DNA from: Anaeramoeba flamelloides
Taxonomy: Eukaryota; Metamonada; Anaeramoebidae
Assembly: GCA_027625915.1 (NCBI GenBank)
Contig: JANTQA010000045.1
Location: 620,001 to 684,000 of the forward strand
Reading direction: 5' to 3'
Length of the DNA stretch: 64,000 bases
The notes under the pieces were generated by a model. The model searched no databases. It was not told the origin of the DNA and worked only from the letters and a program-made list of their open reading frames with translations. Below are positions 23,791 to 35,481 of this stretch, piece after piece. The position numbers were made by a program, and so were the translations under genes. Every line of letters starts with the position of its first letter. The stretch's first letter is position 1.

Positions 23791-24306
23791 CCTATGAGAC
23801 TAAACACTCAAAAATATTCTTAGAATGAAAAAAAAAATGATTTGAAATTGATGTTCTCAGTTTGTACCTTTTGTCTTATCAACTTTTTGGAAGAATTTTT
23901 ACCAAACGAAAAGAAAAAGTTTTTTGTAAGAAAATTATGAAATTTTAATGCCTTTTAGGCAAAAAAAAAAATAATTTATTTCCATTCTTGGAAACAAATT
24001 ACACTTAATTGAATTTAAAAGTAAGTCTATATACCAAAATAGGAATTAATAATTCTTGAAATAATTTTTCACTCTTTTGCTGTTGGTATATGGAAACATA
24101 TTTCCTTTCAGAAATAAAAATTTACATTTTTGAAAAAGATTAAAGTTGTTGTTCGAGATTAAAAGTAAAATTTTAATCAGAAAAAAATTGTTTTAACTTA
24201 AAGTTAGGTTTATGAAATTTTTTTTAATATTTTTTTAATTTCCCTCGAAAAATCAAGTTTTAAAAAACATCACTTAACTAGCCACAATCCAATTTTAATC
24301 TTTTCG

Positions 24307-27300
24307 ATGAATAATCTAATGACAGATCAAATAAATTTGTTTGATACATCGATCACCGAAGAAAATTTCTTTCCGCTACCAATTCTCGATTTTGATCTTG
24401 TGTCTTCAATTTTTAATGAATTAGAAGATCTTCCTTCGGAACAAGGTTTGTAAATTTTTGATTTTTTTTCTTCCTGTCATGCTATTGGGGAAAGCAATTC
24501 TCTAAAAAAAAACTTTTTTTTTATTTTCAAAACTGATCGATCTGTTCAAAACAACACAAACAGAACTAACAAAAAAGAGGGAAATTAAAAACGAACAACA
24601 AAACACAAACCAATCTCAAACCATTGATAATTTTTGTCCAAAAAGCCCAAACGAAACTGAATTGATCTTATCCCCTAATTCATTACCATTACCTTTTGAA
24701 ACCAAGGATCTTTTAACTGGCTCTCTTTTCGAGATTACCGACAACGAATTTGATTTAATGATTAATAATCGAAAAAGAGAACATTGTCAAATTGAACCAA
24801 AAACAACGTTGGCCTACGGCACCGAAATAACAAAAATTCAAAATCACAACAAAAACGAATGCAACCCACAAACCACAAACACAAAAGAAACAAATATTAA
24901 CCATAATAACAATAAAAACACGATACTTTTTCTTGACGAAGAAGAATTGGGTGGTGATCTAACACGATCACAAATAAAACTATTGACACAAGAACAGAAA
25001 AAAAGAAGAAAGGTTTTACAAAACAGGATTTCTGCAGCCAAATGCTATACAAAAATGAAACAAAAAATTGTTAATTTGGATATTACCGTAGATAATCTTC
25101 TAAAATCAAAAGAGTCTTTATCAAATAAAATTATAAATGCAAAAAATGAAAGATTAGTGTTAATGGTAAGTAATATTTTCATTTTGAAATTAAAAAACTT
25201 TTTTATATTGCTTTCAAGATATCTTTGTTTTTGAGTAATACAGCTCTTAAGGTTTACAATCCCAAAAAATTTGAAAAAAGATTATCTAGTGTCGGGTGTA
25301 AGGCCATGTTATTTTGGTTCTTAACTGATCGATCTTTGACTGGTATGGCTTTTTAGAATACTGTTATTTAGCAATTAATAAATGAAAATTTTTATTTCAA
25401 TTTCTAAAATGAATATTAATTATTAGTGCTACACTCAAATTAGCAGAATAAAAATTTTGTATTAGAGACCAATAAGGAAGTTTGATTTATTGTCTAAAAA
25501 TATCATTTCTAAATGATGTTGTAAAGATCTTTGGATTTTCTTCAATTTACAAACTAGAAAAATATTTTGGAAAGTGAATAAAAAAAATTTTCATTTTTTA
25601 ATTGGGAAAATAATACTGATAAATTCACATAAATTTCAAAAAATTTTCTGTTCAATTTCCAGTTTTATAAATCCTCGAACTGTTTCTTATCAAACATTCC
25701 CTGACAAAGAACATTTTGAAGAACAAATGAATTTATAGAGTTTCTTAATATTTGACTTCATAAAATGCTTTATTCAAAGTTGAGCATAAAAATTTCAAAA
25801 AGGAAAATCAAGTAAAAATTTCCAAACATAAATGGCAATTTATCAGTAGTAGTGGTTCAAAAAGTCAATTTTTTCAATTTATTTTTTTTTTTCCAAAATA
25901 CAAATTGATGGGTTTAAGACTAATAGATTGGTCAAAATTAAATTTGATTTTTGGGCTTTTGATTGAAATTTTTATTTACCTCTCACTCAATTCCCTAAAA
26001 AAAAAAATAATATTTTTTAAAAGTTCCAAATAAAACTAAAACCTAAATAAATATTTCAATCAAAAACCCAAAAATCATATTTTTTTTATAACTTAACTTA
26101 CCAATCAATTTATCTTACACTCTTCAATTTGGATTTCGAAAAAAAAGAAAAATTGTATTTAAAGCCACTCTAAAAAGTCATATCAAGTCAAAGATCGATC
26201 AGTTAAGAACCAAATTAACAAGTGGTAACACATCAAAGGCAATATAATTTTTTTTTGTTTTTTCAAGTTTCAGGTGTTGTAAACCTTACCATTTTGGAAA
26301 AAAAATGAAACAGGAAAAAAAGCGAAACAAGGTTTTTAATTGGGAACCTTACTGAAAACTGAAAATGAAAATCAATAAGAGAAGAAACAAATTAAATTCA
26401 AATAATAATCTATTATATAATTTTCAATCAATCCAGCAAACACACTTTAAATCAACTTTCCTTATCAAAATTCATCGTGTGGTTTTGGAGATCCTCAAAA
26501 ATAGTCAATTTTTTGAACAAATTTTTAATAATTGATCAATAAAAGAAAAATCCCTTCAAAAGATAGTATTAAAAAAACTGTTATTGTGCTGAATACTTCA
26601 TTTTGTCTTTATTTATTTATTTATTCTCTTTTTAATTGATCTTATTTTTCATTTTCAGTAATGTTCCCAATTAAAAACCGTGTTTCACTTTTTTTCCTGT
26701 TTCAATTTTTTTCCACAATGTTTAAATAACTGCTCCTTATTTCTTTTTTTAAAAATTTTTTAGCAAAATGATTAAAAACTGTTTGAAAAAAAGTTACAGC
26801 CGTTTTAAAAAAGTGAGAAACTTTACAAAACTTATTTCAAGTTCTCTGTTTTCAAAAAGTGAAGAATTTTTTTAAAGAAAGTTCTTTTCTTCCCACCACA
26901 ACCCTTACCACACATTTAAAGACTGAGTCTTTAGTTTTTTAAAATAGAAAATTTTAACAAAGTTGTAATTCCTTTGGTGAACACATTTGCAAAAATTATT
27001 TCTTAATTTTTCCAGTTTTTTTCATACAATTGTGATTTTTTCAATAACATTGATAACTTTTTTGTATGCTCCAAAGGGTCAAGAAAAACAAAAGTATATT
27101 TGATGTATTTAGTAACATTCTATTGTATCTAAAAAAGAATTGGAAATGTTTGAAAAGAAATATCAAGGGAGGAATATAAAATACGCTTTCCAAAATCAAA
27201 TAAACCTAAACATATCCAATGGTTTATTAAATGGAATTTGTTGTCATTTAAAATATCAAATATGCTTTCGTTTTTCTTGACCCTTTGGAGCATACAAAAA

Positions 27301-29185
27301 AGTTATCAATGTTATTGAAAAAATCACAATTGTATGAAAAAAACTTGGAAAAATTAAGAAATCATTTTTGTGCATGTGCTCTCAAAAAGATTACAACTTA
27401 ACGAATCTTTTTTCTTTTAAAAAACTGAACACACAGCATTGAAATGCCGGGCAAAGGTTTGGAATGGGAAGAAAAACACCTTTTTTTTAAAAATGTACTC
27501 ACTTTTTTAGCAAAAGAAAACTTTCAAAAAGTTTTAATTCTGATAAAATCGAAAAAAAAAAAAAAAAATGAAATTACTCAGATTTTTAAAATAGCTGTAT
27601 AAAAAATTTTTTACTCAATGAAGTATAAAACCTACTTGATAAATTTCAACATCAAAGATAAAAGATAAATGTTTAATAAAAATAAAATGAAAGAATAATT
27701 TACAATAACCCAACATTGATTTTACACAAATTATTAAAATAACAAAATAATATTTCAATTTTAATCTCAAATAATTGCCCCAAATTAGTATGAAAACAAT
27801 TAAATTAAAAAAAATACTAAAAAAATAAGGTTTTTAAATGGAAAATATTTTTTAAACCTCTAAAAAATCCATTTCAAATTGAAGGGAAAGCCACTCTTAT
27901 AACATTTTTTTAAAAAACTTTTTTCAAAAAAAAATATCAATTTTCAACTTTTTGGGGCAAATATTTTTTTTTTCAGTATTTAATTAATGTAATTCGATTT
28001 TTCATTGCTCTCAAACCCTTTGTATTTGTCTAAATCGCGAGATTTTATTATATTCTTTCTTTAGCGTTACCTCTTTTGAAGAAAATTTTTTTTTTTTTTT
28101 TAAATCTAAAAACTGGAACTTTTACTACACTTCAAAACTGGTATATTTTAAATCATTATATAAATGAATTTCGATTTAAGCTTGAAATGGATTACTGTTA
28201 TGATTCCTTTCAAAAAATAAACAAAAATTAATTAAATTCTATTGATGATTTTTCGAAATCCCTCAAAAAATATACCTCATGCTAGGGCTACATTTAAACC
28301 AAATTCGCCAATACATTTATGAATAACAATGGTAAAAAAAAAAAAAAAAAAAAAAAAAAGCACATAATAATAATTGTATCCTTAAAAAAAAGTTCACAGT
28401 TTTACTTTACAATCAAAAAAACTTATAATAAAAAAATGAAAAAAAAAAAAATGAAAAAAAGAAAACAAAAAAATTTATTCTGGATAATATAAATATGCCA
28501 ATGATCCAATCAATTCAATATTTTAATATTTTATATTTTTTAATTATTTAAAAATCAAATAATAAATGAATAAACTTAAAAAAAATATTTTTAGTTAAAA
28601 CAATCACGATTAGAAAAAGAGATCAAGAAACTTCTTGAAACTGGGCAGGAAATCAATGAACTTAAAGATCAAGTTATTGGATCATTATGTGATACTTTCC
28701 AAAATTTTGGAACTATACCTTCACAGGAAATCGAAATAACAGAGCAATTAACATTGCCTGAAACTGTAATCGAATATGAAAAATGGACCAAACCCAAGAA
28801 AAAATTGGTTAAAAATCCAAACAATAGAACAGGATTTGCAATGATGGTTGTGCTTATTGCAATTACGATGGTTTTTAGCCATGAGCTGATCTTTAACAAA
28901 TCATCAAAAACCCAAACAATTCAACAATTGTCAAATGAAGCAGAAACAAAACGCCAAATACAAACATTCGAATTTGGCAAATATAGCTCAAAAAAGGATA
29001 AATATTCCAGTACTCGGGATATATGGATTGAGGAAATAGACGATACAGAATATGACAAGAATCGCGGGGATACCACCGAAACCATATCGGTGCATCTTAC
29101 ACTATCTTCTCCATATTCGGATTTAGACCACAATAATTCGAAAGGTAATTTTCGAAATCACGATAAAAAAAATTCATCTTCATAG
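24307..29185 (+). CDS. Membrane-anchored bZIP transcription factor (ATF6/CREB3-like layout)
   Basis: Three exons, 24307-24445, 24564-25165 and 28595-29185, give 443 residues. Introns: 24446-24563 (GTTTGT...ACAG, phase 1) and 25166-28594 (GTAAGT...TTTAG, phase 0). The N-terminus is acidic and Asn/Thr-rich, as in activation regions. The basic region (about 190-215) contains QNRISAAKC around Asn200. A leucine zipper follows with regular heptads: L218, L225, L232, A239, L246, L253, L260, I267, V274; the long intron falls inside it. A single hydrophobic helix (about 326-346, FAMMVVLIAITMVF) is preceded by a Lys-rich patch, then a 97-residue tail. This order (activator, bZIP, helix, tail) is that of ER stress factors released by proteolysis (ATF6, CREB3, plant bZIP28). 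RQIQ in the tail fits a loose site-1-protease pattern, but this is weak. Odd point: the residue eight after Asn200, nearly always Arg, is Tyr208. Confidence 0.85.
25249..26287. mobile_element. 1.0 kb inverted-repeat element in the bZIP intron
   Basis: The left end AAGGTTTACAATCCC... (25249) is inverted at the right end (...TTGTAAACCTT, to 26287). The arms share TTGGTTCTTAACTGATCGAT and continue to about 120 bases. An inner inverted pair (about 25922-26110, TGATTTTTGGG.TTTTGATTG) suggests a nested second element. No ORF. Confidence 0.6.
26289..26720. mobile_element. MITE family C, copy 1
   Basis: About 430 bases with inverted arms of about 85 bases (GAAACAGGAAAAAAAGCGAA... / ...TTTCACTTTTTTTCCTGTTTC). 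Both arms include AATTGGGAAC(C/A)TTACTGAAAA. Copies lie at 32038-32446 and, inverted, at 36290-36660; the AATTGGGAACATTACTGAAA block is shared with family F at 45.2-46.3 kb. No ORF. Confidence 0.65.
26800..27512. mobile_element. 0.7 kb foldback element in the bZIP intron
   Basis: The inner arms of about 100 bases are nearly perfect (ATAACTTTTTTGTATGCTCC... / ...GGAGCATACAAAAAAGTTAT, with CAAAGGGTCAAGAAAAAC). Outer arms of about 200 bases are diverged. The loop is about 150 bases. No ORF. Confidence 0.6.
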
Positions 29186-30238
29186 AGAGAAGCAAAATTA
29201 AAACTTACTAATAAAAATAAATTCTAAAAAAATTTATTTTATTGTTTTTATTAAATATTCATATCTACCAACAAATATAAATTTAATTAAAATGAATTTT
29301 TTGTTGTACATTTAATTTTCTTAATTAAAATTTTCATGTGTGTTATTTATGGGATAAAATTTATTTTTAATCAACAAGAAAGAAATTTAATATTTGTTGA
29401 TTTTTAATTTAAAAGGCAAATTATACTAATTACAACTTTATCTTGAAATTTCAATAAGGACGCTTAAATCGATTGTTGAAAACTATTATTTCTAATTAAT
29501 CATTTGAGATATTTGGGCCTTTCCAAAAAGTAATTCGTAAAATATTTTGGAAATTAAAATAATTTTTTTTTTTATAAATTAATTACTAAAAAAATAGATA
29601 AAGATAATAAAAAAGGGAAAAAAACAGATTTTTGAATTTCCCAGGATTTATAAAAAGGAATTTTTTCAGAAAAAAATTAATTACAAGATTTTACAGTCAT
29701 TGTAATCATTTCTTTGTGAGTAGGACCTGAGGATTGGAATAGGTAATGAGGAAAAAATGATTAAATTAAAATTGGATAAAAATGTTAAACTTTTTTGTCA
29801 AAGTTGTTTAAATTGGTAATTTACAGTTTTTTTTATTTGTTAAAAGTAGTTTTTTAGATATTTAGGATTATGAAGGTTCAATAATATCGGAGACACTTTT
29901 AAAAATATTGATAATTTTTTTTTAAAAATAAAAAATTGATTTAAAAATTAAATTGGAAAAAGTAATCTGAAGAAAAAAATATTTCATTTCTCTTCTTCTG
30001 ATATGAAGTTGGTATCTGGAATAATTTTATTAAGATTTGATTGAAAGTATTAGTTATTTAAGAAAATAATTCCTATAATTTTCGTAAATTCTGTTGATTT
30101 TATCCTTGTTCTAAATACTTTTTATCACTGGTTCAATATTGTTAACCGAAAAAAAAAAAAAAATGAATATTTTTTGATGTGTATACTTTTATTCCGATGG
30201 GTATGTCACTAACAGCCAAGAATATATAATTTATTATA

Positions 30239-30345
30239 CATTACCTTCCATTTTTAAGGCACAAAATTTCAACAATATTTAAGGCACAAAAAAAGTTCTC
30301 AAATTAAGGGACGTGTTTAGGATTCTAGTAAATAATTTGTGTTAA
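30239..30345. mobile_element. MITE family A, left half only
   Basis: CATTACCTTCCATTTTTAAG followed by GGCACAAAATTTCAACAATA matches the left arm of other family A copies. The right arm is missing, so this is a truncated copy. Confidence 0.5.
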
Positions 30346-32037
30346 AACTCCAAATCTTGAACATTACTTTGTAATTTTTTTTGTGCTAAACTGTTAACTC
30401 GATTTAATAAATTGTTATTTGGATGTTATAATAATTGGATAAAAAACATATATCCCTTTGTATTCAAGAACGACGGAAATATTTTTCAACAAGTTTGTAT
30501 TACTTTATAATGTTATTGGAAGGGGTTATGCGGATTGCTCCAATATTCTTCTTAAAAAAATATTTTTCAATTTTTGGATCAAATCATTTTTTTTAAATTT
30601 GTAAAAGTTCCTTTTGCTTTTTCAAATTTTTATTTTTCTTTTGTTTTTCTTTTTGTTTTTCTTTTTTTTTGAAAAATTTTACTTTTTTTTTCTCTGTTTC
30701 TTTTTTTCTTTTCTTTTTTTGAAAAAAGTTTTTCTTTTTTAAATATTTTTTTTTCATTTGTTTTCTCTGTTTCTATACTTTTTTTTTTGCAAAAGATCAA
30801 GTGGATAAAAAAAAGATCTTCGAAAAGACTAATTATCACAAAGTAAATTAAAACTCTTTAATATCTTTTAAAATGAATTTAATTATTAATAAAAAATATT
30901 GTTGAAAACTTTTTTTCAGTGAAAAGTTCAGTAATAAAAAAAATCAGTTATGCTCATTTCAAAATTTGTTATATACTTTTTTTTTTTTGATTTTGATTTT
31001 ATTTTTGGTTTATTTTTAAAATATCAGGGTTTTTTATGTTTAGAATAATTCCAAAGTGAATCATTAATCAATTTAGTTGATTAGTTGTTCTTGAATACTC
31101 AAGAATATACTTTTTTTTTTTTTTTTTAATTAAAATTTCAGGTGAGTCACATTTTTTGAAATTTGGTTTAGATTTTATTTTTTTAAAAAATCTATTATAC
31201 CTTTCAAATACCTTTTTAAAATATTCTATGTTATTCTAACATTAAAAAATACAAAAAAATATCAAATAATTAGGAATTTCAAGGGTCGAGTCATTACGGT
31301 GAAAAATTTTTTTCTGAAATGGAAAAAAACTTTTTAGTAATTTTATTGAGCGCCTAACACCAATCAAAAACCAACCAACCTATGATGTATGATCGATCTC
31401 CAAAAATCAACAAGTAAAGATGAGGTCATTTTTAGAAAAAAACGCCAAAGAGTAACACCCAATTTCCAATTCGAATGTTCCTGATTTACAATTTTGAAAA
31501 CAAATATGTCAGTTTTGAAGTGTCGCTCTTTGGCGCTTTTTGAGATCTTTAAGATTTTTTTTTTTTTTTTTTCATTTTTCAAATGAGTTATTTTTGTCTT
31601 AAAATTATTACATAATCCTTACTTGGTCAAATTTAGACAGTTACAAAATAACCACAAACCAGATTAAATCGAATTAAATTGATTGCGGACTTCAAGAATG
31701 CAATTTGTTATAACTTAATGAAATTTAATCATTTAGAAATAGAAAATGAGAAAAGATGAATTTTTTTTTTTAATTTTGATTTATTGAAAATTGAGAATGC
31801 TTTTAAACTTATTTTTCTTCGTTGATTTTTTTTTGTGTTTTAAATTTTGTCAACCAAAAGAAGGGCTATTTCACAATACACTTTTTGGTATCCGGTCAGC
31901 CCTAGAGTATGGTGCATATTCACATTAAATGACTAGACCCTTAAAGTATTCAAATTAAAAAAAACAATATAAATTTCTTTTTTTGAACATCTTATTTATT
32001 GTTTTTTAAATCATAAATAAGAATAAAAAAAATATTA

Positions 32038-32446
32038 CTGTTGGGGAAACAAAGTGAAATAGGGTTTTTTCATTGAAAACCTTAAAACTTGCTGAAAACA
32101 AAAAGTGCAGTCAATTCAATTTAAGAAATGCAATAAATCAAAGAATAATTCAATTATATAATTATCAATAAGCCATCAAAAAAATATAATTTTGATCTTC
32201 CTTTTTATTGAAATTAAGATGGGTTGTTTAGATATCTAAAAAATAGTCAATTTTTACAACAAATTTTTAATAAAAGGCCAATCAAAAAAAAAAAAAAATC
32301 CCATACCATAAGATAGTATTAAAAAACTGTTATTGTGACGAATACTTAATTTTATCTTTATTTATTTATTTATTCTTTTAATAATTAATCTTAATTTTCA
32401 TTTTCGTGAGATTTCCAATTAAGAAGCATGTTGAACTTTTTTTACC
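32038..32446. mobile_element. MITE family C, copy 2
   Basis: It runs CTGTTGGGGAAACAAAGTGA to about ...AAGCATGTTGAACTTTTTTT. The interior matches copy 1 closely, including AAGATAGTATTAAAAAACTG and the TTTATTTATTTATT run. The left flank TTA and CTGTTG end link it to the Harbinger-like family F. No ORF. Confidence 0.6.
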
Positions 32447-33274
32447 AAATAATCTTTTTATCTTCTTATTTTTAACTCTCGGTGGTAAAGAAATAAATTG
32501 AAATGGGATATTTCTTTTTTCTGAATAAGTTTTTTTTATGATTAATGTGAGTACATCTTGAATTGAAATCTTACTCTAGATACAAGAATCTTCAAAAAGT
32601 TGAATTAGCAATAGGAAAAAATTTCACTATATTTTTGTTATTTTTATGAAGAAAGTACAAGAAATAAATTGAAATCTTATTTCTCTTTTTTTTTTTTTTT
32701 TTTATTTGGGGGTTGTGTTTTCTTATATGATTTTTTTTTTGTATTTTTATATTTTGTTTTTATTGGCAATTCTAGATTATTAAAACAAATATTAAAGAAT
32801 TGAAAAAAGAAAATGGGACAATATGTTTATCGCAGTTAATTCTCAAGTTTTTGTCAAGAAAAAGAGATGATATTTTTTTTTCAGGTTGAAATTTAAATAT
32901 ACTAGAATTATATACAAAAACAAGAAATTAAGCTGAGAATTCTTTTTATGAAGCATTGCTAATAAGATATGTATTTGTAAAAAAGCCAATTTTTTTTCTT
33001 GTTTATCTTTTTGAAAAGCATAAAAGTTTTGTTTTTACTTTTTTTTGTTTTTTTTTCATAAATTTTAATTTGATCCTCAAAAGAATCAGTTATTAATTGA
33101 TCACTTCAAAGGTGATATTGTAAATCTTGAAGTATTTTTAAAAGACCAAATGTTGAATATAGACCTTAAATTTGTTCCCATTTTTAAATCAAATTGAGAA
33201 TAACCAAAAACGCTTTAAAAAAATACTCTAATTTTTATTTTTTTTTTGTCATTGATTTTTTTTATACAAGACAA

Positions 33275-33842
33275 CTAATTTAAATCAATTTCCAATTTGG
33301 AATTTAATTCCTCGTTTGTTTTTTGAGGTGTATTTTTTTCCAATTGAACAATTTTTCTTTGCAATAATTTGATCATTTGGGTTTCATCCTGAAGCACCTT
33401 TTCAATTTTTTCAAAAGCTTTTTGGTGATTTAATTGGTTGTTGATTTGGGATTGCTTATTAATAAAATCCTGTGAAAATTGCATTATTTGTTTTTCTTTT
33501 TTTTTTAAAACTTGCTGTTGTTCAAGCAAAAAATGATTGGAAATTGAAAGCTCTTTTTGAAGATCAAGATCTTGTCCGTCAAAACTTCCTCATTTAGATT
33601 TTGCTCAACTGTTTTCATGGAATGGTTCAGATTTTTTAATAAATGCTCCATCTCTCTTGCCATTTCCAGGAGCTTACTTTTTTTGTTTTGCACTTTTCTG
33701 CTTTTTTCTAATAATTGTTGGTTGCGATTAAATTGTTGTGTTTTGAGTAGTGACACCTCATTTAGTTTGGTTTCCAATGTTGGAACAGTTGTTTGTTTAT
33801 TTGATCCAATCTGTTTGTTATTTCATCAAAAGTTTTAGACAT
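33275..33842 (-). pseudogene. Coiled-coil protein gene with two frame changes
   Basis: Start ATG at 33842, stop at 33275. The reading falls in three frames: MSKTFDEITNRLDQINKQ..., then ...ETKLNEVSLLKTQQFNRNQQ..., then ...LDLQKELSISNHFLLEQQQ... to SKLEIDLN. Each step is a -1 shift relative to the previous frame, near 33785 and near 33580. Across all three frames the composition stays that of a continuous coiled coil of about 190 residues, rich in Lys, Gln, Glu and Leu, so the shifts are recent or are sequencing errors. No GT-AG intron of plausible size bridges either break, and no slippery heptamer is evident. I do not recognise the family; small coiled-coil complex subunits are possible. Confidence 0.5.
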
Positions 33843-35481
33843 AATGATAAGAAACAAAAAAAACAAAAAAATAAAAAAAATTCCAAAAAATATTTGTTAA
33901 TAAGTTTGTTTCAAAAACTCAAATATCCAAGAAAAATGAATTTTTATTGAAAAAGAGAAACCCTTGATAGAGACATGTCAATAAGCAATGTATCACTTAT
34001 TTGATTGTCCTCTGAGAATCTTTTGTCTTTCAAAATCATCAATTTAATTATTCCACCAGATTATTGAAAAAGAAAAGAAAATAAAATTTTCATTTGGTTG
34101 TACAAAAAAGAATTTCAGTAAATGAAGTAAAATTCAAAAGGCCGAATTTTATTAAACGTTTCTCTATGTTTTTTCCTTTTAGAATTTGGGTGTTTTTTGA
34201 TTTATTCTTAATTCTTGGCTTTTTTTTTATTTTAAGGGAGTAACCTTGGTAAAGGAAAATTTTTCACTTTTTTGCAATTTTGAAAAAGATCAAAGAATAA
34301 TATCTTTTTCTCTTGGTTGTACCTCATTGATTTTTATTATTTAAAGTACTTCATTCATTAGATTTTTGAAATATTTTTTTAAAGGCTCAAAGAAATTGCC
34401 ACAATAGAATGTTGAGTTGAATTTCTTAAAATAGTGTTTTGAATGTTGAATGATTTATCTTTTATCCTTATCTTAACACTCTATTCTGGCATTAATTTTT
34501 TCATTTTTGAATTTTTTTTCAGCATTTTTTAATTTATTTTTCTCATGACAACAAAAACAATTAGAAAGATTTTTTTTATTAGTGACATTTGAGATTATGG
34601 AATTTGTTTAAAAATAACAACGATATTACAATTAGAAGAATCACAAAAGAAAATACAGATAGGACTTTAATAGCTAGAAGGATTCCAAAAAATTATCATT
34701 ATCACAAATCATATCTTATTAGGGTTTTAAACACGTGGATTTGGTGGAATTGGAGAAGTGAATATGTTCATATTTTATCGAATTTTAAACCAGGTAATAG
34801 CTATTAGTTTTATTCTAAGAATCTAAAATTATCTTGTCCGAAAAAAACTCTATTAAATAAATATAAAAAAAAAATGGAACTCAATTGTATCAATTCTTTT
34901 CTCTTTTTTTTATTGTTTAACATTACTAGAAAAAAAAAATATCAAATAATTTTTTTAAAATAATTTTTTAGAGAATCAACGATCACACTCCACTAAAATA
35001 AAAGACTCTTCGTTCATCTCTCTTAAATTTTTATTATATCTTAGGGTGTAGCTACTCCCTTAAGAGCTGAATGAAAATTTTTTTTGATTCATTCTTCGAT
35101 AATTAAGAGTATTTTTTATTGCAGGAATTAAAAAAAACAGCAGAATTACAACAAGAAATAAATCTCTATATTTTGAGAAATTGAAAAGAAAGAAAATCTG
35201 CAATCTCTTCAATCAGAGAGTTTTGTTCTGAATAAAGAGAACCGAAATAGTGTTCTTTCACAAATATACCTCTTTATTTTTCTTTGGAATATCATTTTGT
35301 ATTTCTCCGTTTTTTTAAGAATTTCAACCTATCTTTCCTCAACACTTTCATACAAACCCCCAAGATCAAAAATAAAAAAAGAAACCAACGTGTGTTGAAC
35401 AGACTTGTAAAATAAAAAGGTACTTTTCAAAAGTAGTGACTTTTGCAAATCATTTTTTAAAGATTTCTATTCAAATAAAAA
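33843..35481. other. 1.6 kb between divergent coiled-coil and STK11IP-like genes
   Basis: A frame at 34589-34807 (+) encodes a basic, Trp-rich stretch (...LNTWIWWNWRSEYVH...) followed by a GTAATA donor-like site. It lacks a usable start and I recognise no family. Otherwise nothing beyond AT-rich sequence. Confidence 0.4.

Larger units (their letters stand above)
18904..24306. other. 5.4 kb intergenic region
   Basis: It lies between RPL17 and the bZIP gene. A short candidate ORF at 19332-19487, a possible coding remnant at 21100-21334 (minus) and a 310-base hairpin at 23481-23790 are listed separately. A copy of repeat H sits at about 20335-20510 (TTATTGTGAGAAAGGAGTAATC), with relatives at 63345 and, inverted, at 62425. 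The ORF at 22612-22809 has no domain I know. The remainder is AT-rich simple sequence. Confidence 0.5.
25166..28594 (+). other. 3.4 kb repeat-filled intron inside the leucine zipper
   Basis: It holds three inverted-repeat elements almost back to back: about 25249-26287, 26289-26720 and 26800-27512. The final kilobase (27520-28590) is AT-rich with homopolymers. No coding sequence is seen. Confidence 0.65.
29186..33274. other. 4.1 kb intergenic region
   Basis: It holds a half copy of MITE family A (30239-30345), a small hairpin with AACGCCAAAGAG / CTCTTTGGCGCTT arms (about 31438-31540), MITE family C copy 2 (32038-32446) and a CAGGTGAGTCACATTTTTTG block at 31139. Otherwise AT-rich simple sequence, including T-rich runs at 30610-30790. 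No gene recognised. Confidence 0.5.

Noticed and set aside
33560-33800. Programmed ribosomal frameshifting in the coiled-coil ORF
   Set aside because: No slippery heptamer or obvious downstream structure at either shift; indels or sequence errors are simpler.
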